From the NCBI GenBank assembly GCA_034638255.1, contig JAWPGT010000014.1, forward strand, positions 62,001 through 126,000: DNA of 64,000 bases, written 5' to 3'. Made by a program: the position numbers and the translations under genes. This stretch comes from Coprinus comatus. Taxonomy: Eukaryota > Basidiomycota > Agaricomycetes > Agaricales > Agaricaceae. The notes under the pieces are model-generated. The model was not told the DNA's origin and ran no database searches. It saw nothing but the letters and a program-made list of their open reading frames with translations. Shown piece by piece: positions 12,200 to 24,067 of the stretch. Each line of letters begins with the position of its first letter. Within the stretch, counting starts at the first letter, position 1.

Positions 12200-13287
12200 T
12201 TCATTTGTGTTATATATGAGGAGAGTAACAACACGAGAAGGTGGAGGAAACAGAGAGAAGTTCATAATTTCGAGCAGCATCGTCAGTTGTATGTGTATGA
12301 GGGCTGTGTACTAATATGCTGTTAAGTGATGCTAATAATGTATATGGCCATTGCTGTAGAATTGTATGTCCTATGACAGTGAGCCCTTGGGATAGTTAGA
12401 GAGAATGATTATGATCTCAGGATTAACTAAATGTGAATTATTTCTTGGGAAAGGTGGAATTACCAAAACTGACCAGGTCGAAATTGAAGTTTGTAGTAAG
12501 CCAATTCCTATTTCACTCCAGATTTCGAGATGAATGTCTGTAGTAGGCTCTTCCACTGGGGATACCAATAGCAGCTAACAACACGTATCTTGCCTTGCTG
12601 CTTGCTGCTATAACGTGAGTTGTCCCCCGTATTAAAAAAAAATGGATTTCGGAGCAAGCGCTAGATGTCCATGTGGATCGGCACGGATAGAGTTAGTGGC
12701 TGTGTTGTAGACTTGGAACATAACGCTCACATCAAAGGCGCCCATTTTTCTACGTTTCTTTGAACACTTCTCTTCTCTCTGTGAGCGGAAAAACTCAGAA
12801 GTATTGTTTTTTCAAGTTCAATATTAACGAAAGTGACTTGGAGACCCAACAGCCTGTCAAACAAAAGCTATTGCGTTTGTGTTTCTTTTCAGATGCTTCT
12901 TCTGGCCCTAAGAATACCAATGCTACATGTGGGTCTCAGCGACATATGCAATCATCAAACTGGGGGTTTGTAGTACTTTGAAATTGCTAAGCTGTTCAAC
13001 GATATAGCACATTTGTAACTTCAAGAACCAACGATGTATGTTGTTTTTACTAGCAGCGTTACAACATACTAGTAACTGTGCTCAAAAATTCTTGTGGCTC
13101 CTAGAGCAGCTGTTTCGTGAGCTCCGAGAATCGAGGATTTACGAACATGAACAAACTTGGCAGAAGAAAGTTAAGTATAAAAATGTCCAGCAACGTTCTT
13201 GTAATAACAGCGGCAGTAAGATATGTTATGTTAATCATGTGCGACACTCCTCGGCACCAACAACGTAACATCATGCTTGTTAACCTG
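12200..13287. other. Intergenic, zinc-finger gene 2 promoter side
   Basis: About 1.1 kb. Open frames here (for example 12760-12981 and 13117-13413 on plus) lack splice support or recognisable motifs. It carries the promoter of zinc-finger gene 2 and the 3' end of the secreted-protein gene. Confidence 0.4.
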
Positions 13288-14467
13288 TCATTCCGGATGG
13301 TTGAAACACGAAGTTCTGTTGTAAACATGGTTGTAATGATCAGTATTCTTGATTTCCCGAAGAGTATTCAAAATTCCTCTTACAATGTAACGAGCATCTG
13401 GAAAGGTAGCTGAGAACATCCGTTCATCTCCTGTTGCAACGAGAACATCTAACGTCTGTGAGCAGTTGTCAGAAGATTTGTAAACGACGTGTTACCTTGG
13501 ATGAAGGCCAAACTGGCACTGGCAATTGTACCATCTGGGTTAGTCCACCGGGGCGTTATACTAGTTGTGCCACTTCCCGCCGATGATGCTGACCACTGAG
13601 ATTCACCACCATTATTTGTTGTTTTGGAAAATATACTTGATTAGTAGACGTACTATTAAATATTGACTAGGCCCGGGAATCCCGGTTTGCTGAGTAAACG
13701 AGTTGTTGCTTCCTGTGTCATCTACAGAAGTAATGTAGTAGAAGCTGGGGCGGTTACTTTCGGTAGCTCAAGACATCGAGTAGGAAAACATACTTGAGTG
13801 TATCCGAGGTAATATCGCTCCCATTTGCACTTGTACCACCTAAGAAGGGAAGAGAGGTATTTTGTACATTCTATATTGCGAATTGTGATGAGCCACGGAT
13901 GATATGCTGCGACTACAGCACACTTACGTAGATACGAATGGAGAATATGCCCCCTTGATTCACGGTAGATTGTAGAATGATTTGTAGTGCATTGGAGCTG
14001 GATGGCGTAAGAGTATAGATACCAGCTGAGCCGTACAGGCTGCCAATGAAGCCAATAACCTGTCCAGTGGCCACATCAATGGCTTGGATTAAACCAAGCA
14101 AACTTTAGTTTATTAATGAGGCTATGGTTTACACTGGAAAAAAAAAGATGTAGAAGTGTTACCTCGGGAGAGCGGAAGGTACGAGCTGGCGAGCAGCATC
14201 TAATGGGTACCATGTGTTAGTATATGGATGAAATTCCTTCAAATACATACAGGTTCCCGTACTACGCCGGGTTGGTGCCTTTAGAGGCAAGCCATCTTGC
14301 AACCGTCTTGCATTGGTAAGGACAACAGATTGGGGTACCTGTTGCTGCTGCTTAACAATTCCTAGATTGCGCGTAGAGTACAAAGGTCTAATGGCGGTAG
14401 AAAGAGATACCAGAAGGACTAAGACGTAGAGGGCACAGAAGGTGGCAAGATTCTTGAAAACGATCAT
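13288..14467 (-). CDS. Secreted hypothetical protein
   Basis: Seven exons (minus): 14467-14251, 14199-14163, 14102-13928, 13870-13794, 13744-13654, 13595-13496 and 13448-13288 (285 aa). MIVFKNLATFCALYVLVLLV at the N-terminus is a signal peptide. The rest looks like a beta-rich domain with repeated hydroxyl-rich strands, including VATGQVIGFIGSLYGS, NTSLPFLGGTSANGSD, YYITSVDDTG and RWTNPDGT. Similar secreted proteins of unknown function are common in agaricomycetes (recollection, not checked). The last exon could contain a further intron, so the final ~35 residues are the weakest part. No enzyme motif recognised. Confidence 0.6.
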
Positions 14468-14729
14468 TGTCTCAAAGATGTCTTGTGGTCCACCGCCCAA
14501 GCTAGTTATTATATATTATTCCTCAGGAAAAAAGGAGGTGGCATCTTCGGATCGCACGTCGGTGTCGGTGAGCATTGAGTGGGATTTTAGCGAGATAGTT
14601 ACTTTTGACATCTGGATACATAGGGGTGTATATCATTATATGATTGTTGGTATGGGACACAGCCACGGAGTCATGTGATGGAGACCTTTTCTTTGGAAAG
14701 CTCTATAGAATATCCTGCCTACGCCCTGC
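14468..14729. promoter_or_regulatory. Divergent promoter between secreted and mucin-like genes
   Basis: 262 bp separate the ATG of the minus-strand secreted protein gene from that of the plus-strand mucin-like gene. A TATATATTATT tract near 14510-14520 could serve the minus-strand gene. A shared or back-to-back promoter is inferred from position only. Confidence 0.4.
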
Positions 14730-15943
14730 ATGAAGGTGCACCATCCTCTACTCTGGCAATGTCTGTTTGCCCTTGCCCTCTCCCATGTCTCACTCGCTGT
14801 CAACGAACCTCGCCAGATTATTGGTAATCCAGCAACTGGTACATCCTTAACTGGAACAAACACCGCGACAACGACCGGAACGACAACCGCTACAACAGCG
14901 ACAACAACAAACTCTCCGCCACCGAATAACACCCAGACCACAGACACAACGACAACGACTTCGGACACTACGACCGCTCAGCCGTCAGCACCCACTACGC
15001 CTACGACAACCACTACAGATACCAGCGCTACACAGACGCAGGATACGACATCTGGAGTGTCTGTTATTACCACGGAATCAGCCATCACAACTACAAACGC
15101 TGCGGGCGACGCTGTTACGATCACAGAAACTCAGACCCTCGAAACCACCAGCAGTAGTGCACCCTCATCAACCAATACTAGCAACACTAACCCAGGTGAT
15201 GAGGATAAAGGTTTGTCCACGGGATCAATCGTTGGAATGTCGGTTGCAGCGGGTGTTGCTGTAATTGGTATTGTCGGCTTCTTTGTCTGGAAATTCACTC
15301 GAAAAAGATTCTCCGATTTTGATGACAGTGCGTAGCCATATCATTACTTTGCTCGAACTCGAACTGATCAGTCTAAGCAGACGAGGCTATTAAATGGCCG
15401 GAGCTGAATTCTCATGGAGGAGATAACCAGCCACTACCAACACGCGGAGGCTTCGAGACTGGTTCTGAAGCTGATTTATCCCGTGTTACATCTACCTCCA
15501 ATTACTCCACACCGGATTTCGGCGCTGGCGGCCCAGATCCTTATGCAGTGCCACCACTGCCTCATATGAACCCCAACCAACCATACAGAGACGATCCTGC
15601 GTCTGGCTACTATGATCCTTACCAGGGACCTCTGCCAGGAACTCTTGAAAATGGAGGGAATGAGTGGCAACCAGAAGCGTATCCGATGACGCAGCTAGGA
15701 GGACCTCCTGGACGAGCTAGCCCTGCCCCCGCAGCGGACTATGTATATGAAGGTGGACGGCCAAGTCCGGCTCCACATGGGATGTATGGTGGACGGGCAT
15801 CGCCTGGTCCGCAGGCAGCATATGGACGGGCATCTCCTGGTCCACAGGCAGTATATGGACGGGCATCTCCCGCGCCACAGGCTGGAGGGTATCCCGCTGG
15901 AAGAATGTCCCCTGGACCTCATGCTGCCTATGGAGGACGATGA
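14730..15943 (+). CDS. Mucin-like single-pass membrane protein with a repetitive cytosolic tail
   Basis: Two exons, 14730-15327 and 15381-15943 (386 aa). Order of parts: signal peptide (residues 1-23), a long Thr/Ser-rich, probably O-mannosylated ectodomain (to about residue 165), one TM helix (IVGMSVAAGVAVIGIVGFFV), basic stop-transfer residues (KFTRKR), then a tail beginning DFDDNEAIKWPELN. The tail ends in a tandem series of about 11-residue units of the form GRASPGPQAxY between residues 315 and 386. The plan resembles fungal cell-wall stress sensors (Mid2/Wsc type) but no WSC domain is present. Function is not assigned. Confidence 0.7.
15770..15940 (+). repeat. In-frame tandem repeat coding for GRASPGPQAxY units
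   Basis: About 33-bp units encoding (Y)GRASPGPQAxY are repeated three times almost exactly around 15790-15875, with degenerate copies on both sides (GGRPSPAPHG, GRMSPGPHAAY). Such coding minisatellites tend to vary in copy number. Confidence 0.75.
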
Positions 15944-16203
15944 CGACGTTCTTTACTCGATATTCGTTTTAGTTTTGTTCTTTGTAGATCTGATATCTTG
16001 TCGCTTAGTATACCAGGGCTGCGCACGTTAATTCGCATTTATACATTTAATGACAAACCACGTGGCTGTGCACTTCCCCTTTGGTTACCCAACAGTAACC
16101 AACTACTCTCGCCACTGCTGCGCCCTGCATCGTCCTCAGTAACCATCTGCACCTGCATATATACAGCCAACGACCACCAAGACCGCACACTCAACCACAC
16201 ATC

Positions 16204-17697
16204 ATGCCGCTCATGGATCAGATATCAAACTTGATGGCCAAAGTGGGTCCTTCAAAGACATCACATGCGCCTTCGACAATGGCAGGAGGGATAGGAAACG
16301 GAATGGGTGCCTTTGAGGACGATGTGAGTGTCGCTAATTTGCTGAGGAAGACACCAGCTGCATTTCCAGCCATGCAGTTTACGTAACCCTGCCATGTTCA
16401 TCTCTTGCTGCCCACCGGATGGCACAAGAGAACTCGGCCCAGCTGGCCTTCCTGCTGTTCATCCCGCTGGCTTCAACAATATGGATCTGGGTACTATGCC
16501 CTATCCACGTGTCTGCGACAATACACTGACTTTTTGTTGATTTTTTAGATGATTGTCTCAAAGCCAACTATCATCTTCCACACCTCGCAAATCTTCTTCA
16601 ACTTCCTTGCCATGGCGTGTTTTGCAAGTGTTGCAAGCTTTCAAGCTAAATGGGGTGTTGGTCCATGTGTGTATTATTGCTTGTAACGCGTTCCCTTGGC
16701 TTACATCCTGCTAGCTGGTCTATCCGGATTCACGCTTTTCATCACTATCGCAGGCATATTTCTCTCGTCATTCATGCTTCTAATACCCGTTTTATATGAG
16801 AAATATGACAAGTTTGTCCGTGTTGCCCGCGCCTTGAAAGAAGTGCGCGTTGGCTTCATTCTTACCGGTACAGGAACCACCCTCAGTTTGTTGATTGCGT
16901 GAGTTCGATTTCTCCCCCAAGCGGTTTCCCCAAGTTTACAAAACTTGTCGCAGTTTTATCGTAACTATTTCTGCGTGGACACAACCCGGCTGCAAAAACC
17001 CAGATTCTGATCCTCACGGTGAGGAAAAGGGTGATGATTTCAAGAGAGAATTGCCTGGTTGGTGCAACACGAAGAAAGCTGCCGCGATTTTCCTTTGGCT
17101 AGCGTTTGGTAGGTGATTATTTTGATTATTTTGAGACTTCTACTCAGTTATCCTCTAGGCTTCTGGGCTGCTTCCCTTGTCTACTTGATTCTCCAATGGC
17201 GCTCAGGTAAATTGTCTGCACCACGAGACCCACCCTTCAGGCCTCCTCAGGATCAACTTGAGGAAGGGGAGGAGGAAGAGCCTGGTTACACCTCAATTCC
17301 ACCCATTCGTCAATCTTCGACTCATGACAATCGTTACAATAGTCCAGCCACCGCTACTACAAACCCTTTTACCGATTCAACCCAATATTCCACAGCATAC
17401 ACTGGCGTATCTAGTCCCACTAATTATACCCCTACAACACATAACCCACCAGGTCGTCCAAGTATGGATGTATACGGTGCATTTTCAGATCCTGCGCCTT
17501 CTGGATTTGGTAGCTCTGCATATAGTCCTTCTTCAAGACCAATTGGGAGTAGCCCACCAATTATTCCGGAACCTGATCTTGGTCCACGAGTTAGTAGAAC
17601 AATGCAATATGCAGATCCTTATGCTGCTGTACGTGCTACAGTTGCTGGACAAACCACACCAGCACCTGCCTATGAAAATTATTCTGGATATCGTTAG
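16204..17697 (+). CDS. Four-TM MARVEL-like membrane protein with a disordered tail
   Basis: Probable exons: 16204 to about 16382, a piece ending 16490, then 16549-16666, 16715-16898, 16954-17108 and 17159-17697. It begins MPLMDQISNLMAKVGPSK. Hydrophobic segments include LAFLLFIPLASTIWIW, IFFNFLAMACFASVASF, GFTLFITIAGIFLSSFMLLI, a segment ending LLIAFIVTISAW, and FWAASLVYLILQ before a Pro/Ser/Tyr-rich tail of about 170 residues. The layout suggests a MARVEL-type four-helix protein. The join around 16380-16440 is unresolved: exon 1 reads NLLRKTPAAFPAMQFT then TAA, and no GT-AG intron joins it in frame to AQENSAQLAFLLF. A frameshift, a missed micro-exon or a sequence error is possible. Confidence 0.55.
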
Positions 17698-18043
17698 ATC
17701 ATACTATGATGTGTGTATCATTACTTTTAAACACAGCTCTTTATTCTTCGTTACCAAATGGACACCGTATATACTAAATGTAATCAATTTGTTCACTCTT
17801 TTTTTTTTTTTTTTTTTTGTCCATTGAACCATGCGTTGCTTTAGTTTTTCATATTAATTCAACAAAAAGGTTTTTTTTGGATAAATGATAAATAGATAAT
17901 CAACACGGGAAATGATTCTAACATTGACTTTAAAACGGAGTGAAACGAACGAAATAGCCAAAAATGACGATGTAGTGTATAAACATAATATCCTTCATAT
18001 CCCCTTCCACGAAAAAACCATGAACCTTGAGATATACAAGAAT
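17698..18043. other. Intergenic, convergent ends, with a T20 homopolymer
   Basis: 346 bp between two converging genes. A run of 20 T lies at 17799-17818. Terminator and 3' UTR sequence expected; nothing else seen. Confidence 0.5.
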
Positions 18044-21000
18044 TTATTCTTCAACTCCTTCAACATAACCTACACCCATGAATACAGGAACACCACCAGC
18101 ACCTCCATGAGCCATGAATCCTTTTTTCTTATTCATACCAGTACCAACATACACATGATCTTCGTCTTCTTCGTCTTCTAAATCATTTCTCTCCTTCTCT
18201 CCTTCTGATACTTCATCTGACCTTTGAGCTAACCACATTTCATCGTCAAGTGTTAAACATCTTCCAATTTTACGCGTAGTAGTAGCATCGATGCTGGTAG
18301 TGGTAGTGATAGTGGTGTTTTGAGGATTAAGGCGAGATTTAGATTTAGATTTGACTGGAATTCTTGATCTAGAAGCTATTGGTCGAGAACGAATCGCAGG
18401 TGCATCATTAAAAACATCAGGTGTATGTATCGGTAATTGCAATTGTGATTGCGATTGTGATCGTTTCAAAGATGTTGCCGTGGATATTGAAGTCGAACCA
18501 TTAGGAAAACCAGGAGTAGATATAGCATCTGGAGAAGAAAACATTAAAGGTATAGGTGCTGATGTAGGTGTAGGTGCTTCAATATTTATCTCTTCATTTA
18601 TTTCTCTTGTGAATGATAGTGATAGTTTCTTGGGATGTGGAGTTGAACGTCTACGTGAAGGTGGATGGGGTTTCCTAGGAGATTTGGATGGTAAAGGTGA
18701 GACTGGAATGCGTTTTTGGAACACGCCGGGTTCGGATTGGGTTTCTTGTTGACCTTCTGGTGTAACAGGATGTATGGGAATAAAGCTATCTTCATAACCT
18801 TCCACTTCTTCTTCCTGTTCTTCCTGTTCTCGTTCTTGTTCTTGCCGATGCTCATGTTCAGGATCTTGTGTTACATGGTCTTCAGTCGGTTTCGATTTTT
18901 CTGGTAATTGTATCGAAATTTGGGACTTGTTGATAATGAAGGAATGTTCGCGTGGTGTAACCGGTATGCCATTTCCACGGAAACGATAGAAACTGCGTGA
19001 TGGTCGGATAACAGGAGGAGGAGTAGAAGGAGGTTGATCATGGTCGTCATCTTCATGTTCAGGATCATTATCAGAACAAAGGGAGGGTGTAGGTGCTAAT
19101 GCATCAGATTGCAATGGAGCAGATGCTGATTGTCCTTGATCACTGGATGTAGAAGAAGCTGAAGATTCCGAGAGAACTGGCTGAGATGACGACGAGGCAC
19201 CATTCGTGAAAGAATTTGAAACCGTGGCGGTTTTTGCAGATGGCAACGCAGGTCGTTTATTGGGAACATCTAAGGATTATGAGAATCCATTTGTTTAGTA
19301 TCAAGCGGACGGTGAACACACCTTGAGAATTTTGCTTGTCAGCCTGTGTTTCTTCAGGTCTCTTTCGTTTTACCCCAGCTTGTAATTGTAATACTGTCGA
19401 CTTGGGGGTCACAACCGGAGGTTTAGGTTGAGGTTTAGGCCGAGTTTGAGATCTCGGCGCAATCATGCTCCGCGAAAGGAAACTCATGTCATTGTCATGT
19501 CTTGTAGTATCATTTCCATGTGAGGTTCTGGAGTAAGAATTATCACTAGATGATCGTGAATTTGAAGAATCGAAGCTGTTTCCTGTTTTCTTCAAACGGA
19601 CTGTCTTCATTTCTTGAAGAAAAGCTGCCATCTTCTCGGGTGTGACACCAACAGTTGGTTGACCTTGCCTGCGAGACATATGGGGAGGATTGATTGGCTT
19701 TTCTTTTGGTGTTGGTGCATGATGAAGTGAAGCCCTAGCCACTGTGAAGATGATACTGGGATCTTCTGCAACTCGAGGTAACCGTAAGATATCCTTATTA
19801 GGCGGAGGTGGTGGAGGTGGAGGTGGTGGCGGAGGTGGTATCAAGAATGAATAGTCAATGGAGGCTGGAATGGAGCGCCGCGCGAGCTGTACTTGCATCA
19901 ACAAATTGTGAATAGAATACAAGTAGTTTAAATACCTCTTCTTTAAGTCGGCCAATCTCTTCTTCAAGCTGTCGTATCCGTTTCTTGTCTTGCTGCACCT
20001 CACTCTCAACAACAAATGGATCAAATTCATCTGGTTCTTCAGTTTGTTGACGCTCGCGCCTTATTTCATTTTCCTGTTGTGCTTGGATGGCTTGTTTCAA
20101 TTCCCTCTCTTTGCCACGAACACGCAATACACCCGAATCATCATAATCAAGAAAGTTCATGTCGTCCGAAATCGAATGTAGTTCACGTTGTTTGCCCCTG
20201 GCCTTTTCTGAAAGATCATCGTTGTATAACGACTCTGAAGAAGCCTTTCGTTTATTAGATCTCATTGGGCTAGTTGGATGTTGTGGAAGAAGTAGGGTTG
20301 GATCTGCATCACCTTCCTCGGTACTAAATCTTTGTATAGCAGCCTTGACCGGTGAATGAGCAGGTGGTGAACTGGTAGGAGGTGTTTGAGAACTTGACGG
20401 CCCAGCATCTGAAGGTGTTGAAGGTGCAAATTGAAGGAGTGAAGGAAGTGACCGATTGGGAATTGGGTCTGGATCTATAGAAGGTGAACGGGGATACAGA
20501 GAACCTGGCATTGTGTTAGACTTGCTTCGCTTGAGTTGAGATTTGACTGGAACGGGTGGAGGAGGCATAAGTTTGTCATAATCCTTGGTGGATTCGGATC
20601 GGCGTTTGCGAATCAATTCAACATCGTCTGAAGAAGTAAATGGTTGTAAAGCAGGTGTGGCACGGAGACTTGAAATAACGAACCTTCTTCCAAGGGGCTA
20701 TGAGTAGCGCGCCTTTTACTCTTAGAAACTTGTTCGTCTGGTCCACGAACCCGTTTCCGATGGTTGTGTGACGCTACTCTCGACTTTCCCTCCTTTTCTC
20801 TCCGACGATTCCGTAGTTCATCTTCAGATTCGAATTCACTCGATGAAGAATGTACAGCTTCGCGTCCTTTTGAACGTTTGTAACGCTTATGAGAACGCCT
20901 GGAATTGGATCTTGAGAATGTGGGTTGTTCGGGGGCCTGGTGAAAACGCGTTAATTATGGACATGGGACGATTGTATATTGTTGATTGACCTGAGTGACT

Positions 21001-21101
21001 TGAGTGCCTGTTGCAGTTGCTACAAATGATTCTAGTTCTCTTGATATAAAGTCGAATACGCCTGAGAGAATGCCAGAAGAATTTGGGTCCTGACGGGACA
21101 T
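18044..21101 (-). CDS. Large disordered nuclear-type protein, function unknown
   Basis: Five exons (minus): 21101-20991, 20936-20684, 20627-19936, 19886-19322 and 19269-18044 (948 aa). The start gives MSRQDPNSSGILSGVFDFIS. The protein is mostly low-complexity, with basic clusters (SHKRYKRSKGRE, NHRKRVRGPDEQ) that look like nuclear signals. A coiled coil near residues 280-340 (RQLEEEIGRLKEELARR) precedes a run of 13 prolines. The segment VTPEKMAAFLQEMKTVRLKK looks conserved and slightly recalls a WH2 actin motif, which is speculative. The tail is acidic and Ser/Pro-rich. No catalytic domain is recognised. It is transcribed away from MMTAG2 across an 82-bp gap. Confidence 0.65.
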
Positions 21102-21183
21102 TAGGACTTGTGGGGAGAACAAGGCGGAAGATGAACAGAAGCTCAGACCATAAGTACCAAACAAGGACAAACAACTCGATCTC
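21102..21183. promoter_or_regulatory. 82-bp divergent promoter region
   Basis: The ATG of the disordered-protein gene (21101, minus) and that of MMTAG2 (21184, plus) are only 82 bp apart. Core promoters and 5' UTRs of both must overlap this space or each other's coding sequence. No TATA box is evident. Confidence 0.6.
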
Positions 21184-21902
21184 ATGTTTGAACCTGTACG
21201 TGGAGGAACTCGCGGTGGCCAGGCTGAATTCAAATGGACAGATGTATCTGCAGACAAGGATAGAGAGGTGTGTTTTCCCTAGAAATTATTAACTTTGGCG
21301 CTTACATATCTCTAGCACTACCTAGGTCATAGTATAAATGCACCTACAGGCAGATGGCAAAAGAATAAGGATATTCATTGGTACAATCGTGACCAGGGAC
21401 AGTCCCAAGATGAGAAGGATGCAGAAATCAAACGAATCAAGGAACTTGAAGCAGACGCCTTGGCCGTAGCTCTGTATGTTATCGCTCACCACCTGCTTTC
21501 CTCTGGTTACTCAACACTGTATGCAGGGGTTTTGAGCCATCTAAAATAAGTGCAGCGGGATCTTCAACCAACCAAGAAACAGAAATATCCGAAGAGCACG
21601 CTCTACAAAAAGCAAAAGAGAAGGAAGAAAGAAGACAGAGGAAAGAAGCAAAGAAAGCAAAGAAATTGGCAAAGCTTGAACGCAAGGGTCGCAAGGAGAT
21701 TGAGTATCATAAGTCGAGAGACAAGTCCCGGTCTAAATCTCCTCGACGGCACCGTCGCTCGGCCTCTCCTCTACTACACTCCAGGGACCGTGACTATGCT
21801 CGACGGCAAGAGGAGTATGATGCAGAGGAACGAGAAAAAGAGCGTGAACGAGACCGACGGCGATGGGATTTAAATACTCGGCGTGAGCTACCACGGCATT
21901 GA
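21184..21902 (+). CDS. MMTAG2 / C1orf35 family nuclear protein
   Basis: Three exons: 21184-21267, 21316-21473 and 21527-21902 (205 aa). The N-terminus MFEPVRGGTRGGQAEFKW, followed by EHYLGHSINAPTGRWQ and WY, closely matches the start of human C1orf35 (multiple myeloma tumour-associated protein 2). The conserved domain ends at ADALAVALGFEPSK. The rest is a highly charged Lys/Glu/Arg region ending in an RS-like stretch (SRDKSRSKSPRRHRRS) and RERDRRRWD. A role in RNA or nuclear processes is suggested by the RS-like tail but is not established. It converges with OLA1; the stops are 84 bp apart. Confidence 0.85.
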
Positions 21903-21985
21903 TGTTGAAGAGTCCGTGTATTAATTTACAACCCTGCAATCCTAATCTACTCTCCTGTGTATATATACAACCAAAGTCAGATCCT

Positions 21986-23858
21986 TTACTGCCCAGACTT
22001 CCAGTAGGCAATGTCACCATCAATCACTGCAGATGTTCTGTTAGCTACAGCCTTACAGTCAACGGAAATTCACATACTCTCATAAGGCTTTCCTTGTTGC
22101 CTGAGTTTACCAGCAGCTTTAACAGCAGCTTCACTTCCATGTTCCTTCAAATCCTCGTAGGACATAATTTCACCACAGACAAACTTGTTTTCAAAGTCCG
22201 AGTGAATGACACCTGCAGCTTGGGGTGCCTTGGTACCTCTACGGATTGTCCATGCACGCACTTCGCCCGGACCACAAGTGAAGTAGCGGATAAGCTAACA
22301 AACACTGATCAGTTCATATACATGTCGGATGTACAGATTACTCACATCAAGACTGGTATAACCGGCTTGGGTAATCTTGGGAAGACAGCTTGTAGCACCA
22401 ATCTTCTGTTCTTCCTCTTTCTTCTCCTCTGGAGAGAGCTGAGCAAGTCGCTCTTCCAAAGCAACGGAGAAAGGAATCAGAGGATCGCCAGTGTTAAATT
22501 CATCTATCCAAGCCTTAATTTTCGGGAGCCTGTATATTTATTTATACATTAGATGCTGCTTTGGAGGTGCTTTCAAAAGCGTACCATTTGTTCTTCTTCC
22601 TGATATAATCCTTTTCGCTCAAGTTGACGAGGTATGTTACAGGTTTAGCGGTAAGGAGGGAGAGACCGTTGACAACGTCTATCTAAAAGATGAGGGTAAG
22701 TAAAATTCAAAAAGATGATGACAATAAATATGGATCAGAAAAAAAGTATTTTCATGAGAATGTCGGGGCGTTACTCCCTCTTCAAAGAGCTGGGTTTCGA
22801 GCAATTGCTCTTTTTCATCTTTGTAAGAGACTAGAAAAATATATTCACCTAAAGAACAGCATCAGTAATGAACATCACACATGTATGGGTTATAAGAGGG
22901 TCAGAGAAAATATTGTTTTCAAAAGAATGTTGGGGCGTTACTCCCTCTTCAAAGAGCTGGGTTTCGAGCAACTGCTCTTTTTCATCACAAGACGCGTATG
23001 GCACGCGGTACTCACCTCTTTATTGGTCCATTCGGCTTTGCGAACATCCTTATTGTCCACTGTAAGGACTTTGTAGACCTTTTCCATGGTTGCCTGGACA
23101 GAAATGAGATAAAGGATAGATAGGTGAGTTGATACATACAAGCTCTTCCTTCTTTGCCTTGTCAGCCAAGCTGGTGCTTCCGAGAGAACGAGTAGTCTTT
23201 TTCTGGTTTTCTATGGCCTTCTCGACCCATTCAATATCCTTGAGTCTGAGCTCAGTCTGAATGATTTCCATGTCACGGAGGGGGTTGACGTCGCCCTCGA
23301 CGTGGATGACCTCTGCGTCATCGAAAGCACGAATGACTTGGAAGATACCATCGACGGCACGAACGTGGGACAAGAATGCATTTCCAAGACCAGCACCCGT
23401 GGATGCACCCTAGCAAAGAGGGAATTAGAAAGAAAATAAGGACCAAGAATAGAAAGACGCGTACAGCGGTTAAACCTGCGATGTCAATACAGGTAAGATG
23501 GGCAGGAATCCTACCGGCTGGCTTGTATGCTTCGCAGAGCCAGTCGAAGCGGGCATCTGGGACGGGGATACGAGCTTCTTCTGGATTTATAGTAGCGTAT
23601 GGGAAGTTGGCAGCCTTGCCGAGATCTTGGGGAGGGATGAGGAAGAGATCAAAGGTGGTTACGAGAGTACTGACCTGTTTCTGACAAGACGTTGAAGAAG
23701 GAAGATTTGCCAACGTTTGGGAGACCTTTGATGGGGGGTAAGAGATGGTGGGGGAAAGAGAAGAAGGCGAACAAACCTACGATGCCAATCTTGAGGTTGT
23801 TGCTAGGCCTGCCAAGCAATGTTTTCTTTTCCTGGACGGGTGCTTTCTTAGGAGCCAT
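21986..23858 (-). CDS. OLA1: Obg-like ATPase 1 (TRAFAC GTPase-fold ATPase)
   Basis: Nine exons (minus): 23858-23777, 23725-23675, 23625-23465, 23409-23140, 23093-23016, 22682-22585, 22529-22346, 22294-22078 and 22026-21986 (393 aa, matching the usual ~396). The P-loop [12 protein letters not shown], the G3-type motif [16 protein letters not shown] and the C-terminal TGS domain ([36 protein letters not shown]) are all present. OLA1/YchF proteins hydrolyse ATP and bind ribosomes; they act in translation and stress control. Intron 5 (22683-23015) is 333 nt, about six times its neighbours, and contains a direct repeat. Confidence 0.93.
22732..22986. repeat. Direct repeat (88 bp, spaced 167 bp) inside an OLA1 intron
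   Basis: Copies at 22732-22819 and 22899-22986 share a nearly identical core including GGGCGTTACTCCCTCTTCAA, with about 12 differences concentrated at the outer end. On the gene's strand each core can be read GATGAAAAAGAGCA...CTCGAAACCCAG, an open frame of about 20 codons. This suggests a duplicated intronic cassette. Only one OLA1 protein model makes sense without it. Confidence 0.8.
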
Positions 23859-24067
23859 TCTTTTCTTTGCAAGCCAACAGGCAGAAGAGCCAAACAACCG
23901 GAGATGACTGAGTGAAAAAGACAATGGACGAACACATCGATCAATCATCGCCAAATGAAGAACGTAGAAAAAAATCAGATCAAGTCACGATTTATCAATT
24001 ACCACGTGACGTATCCCATACGCCCCTGTACCCTCTTGGCACGCACCCCCCCACCTTCCTCCTGCCA
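23859..24067. promoter_or_regulatory. Divergent promoter, OLA1 / GPI-anchored protein
   Basis: 209 bp separate the OLA1 ATG from the start of the plus-strand gene at 24068. CCACGTGACG at 24002-24011 contains an E-box (CACGTG), a possible bHLH-factor site. No TATA box seen. Confidence 0.4.
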
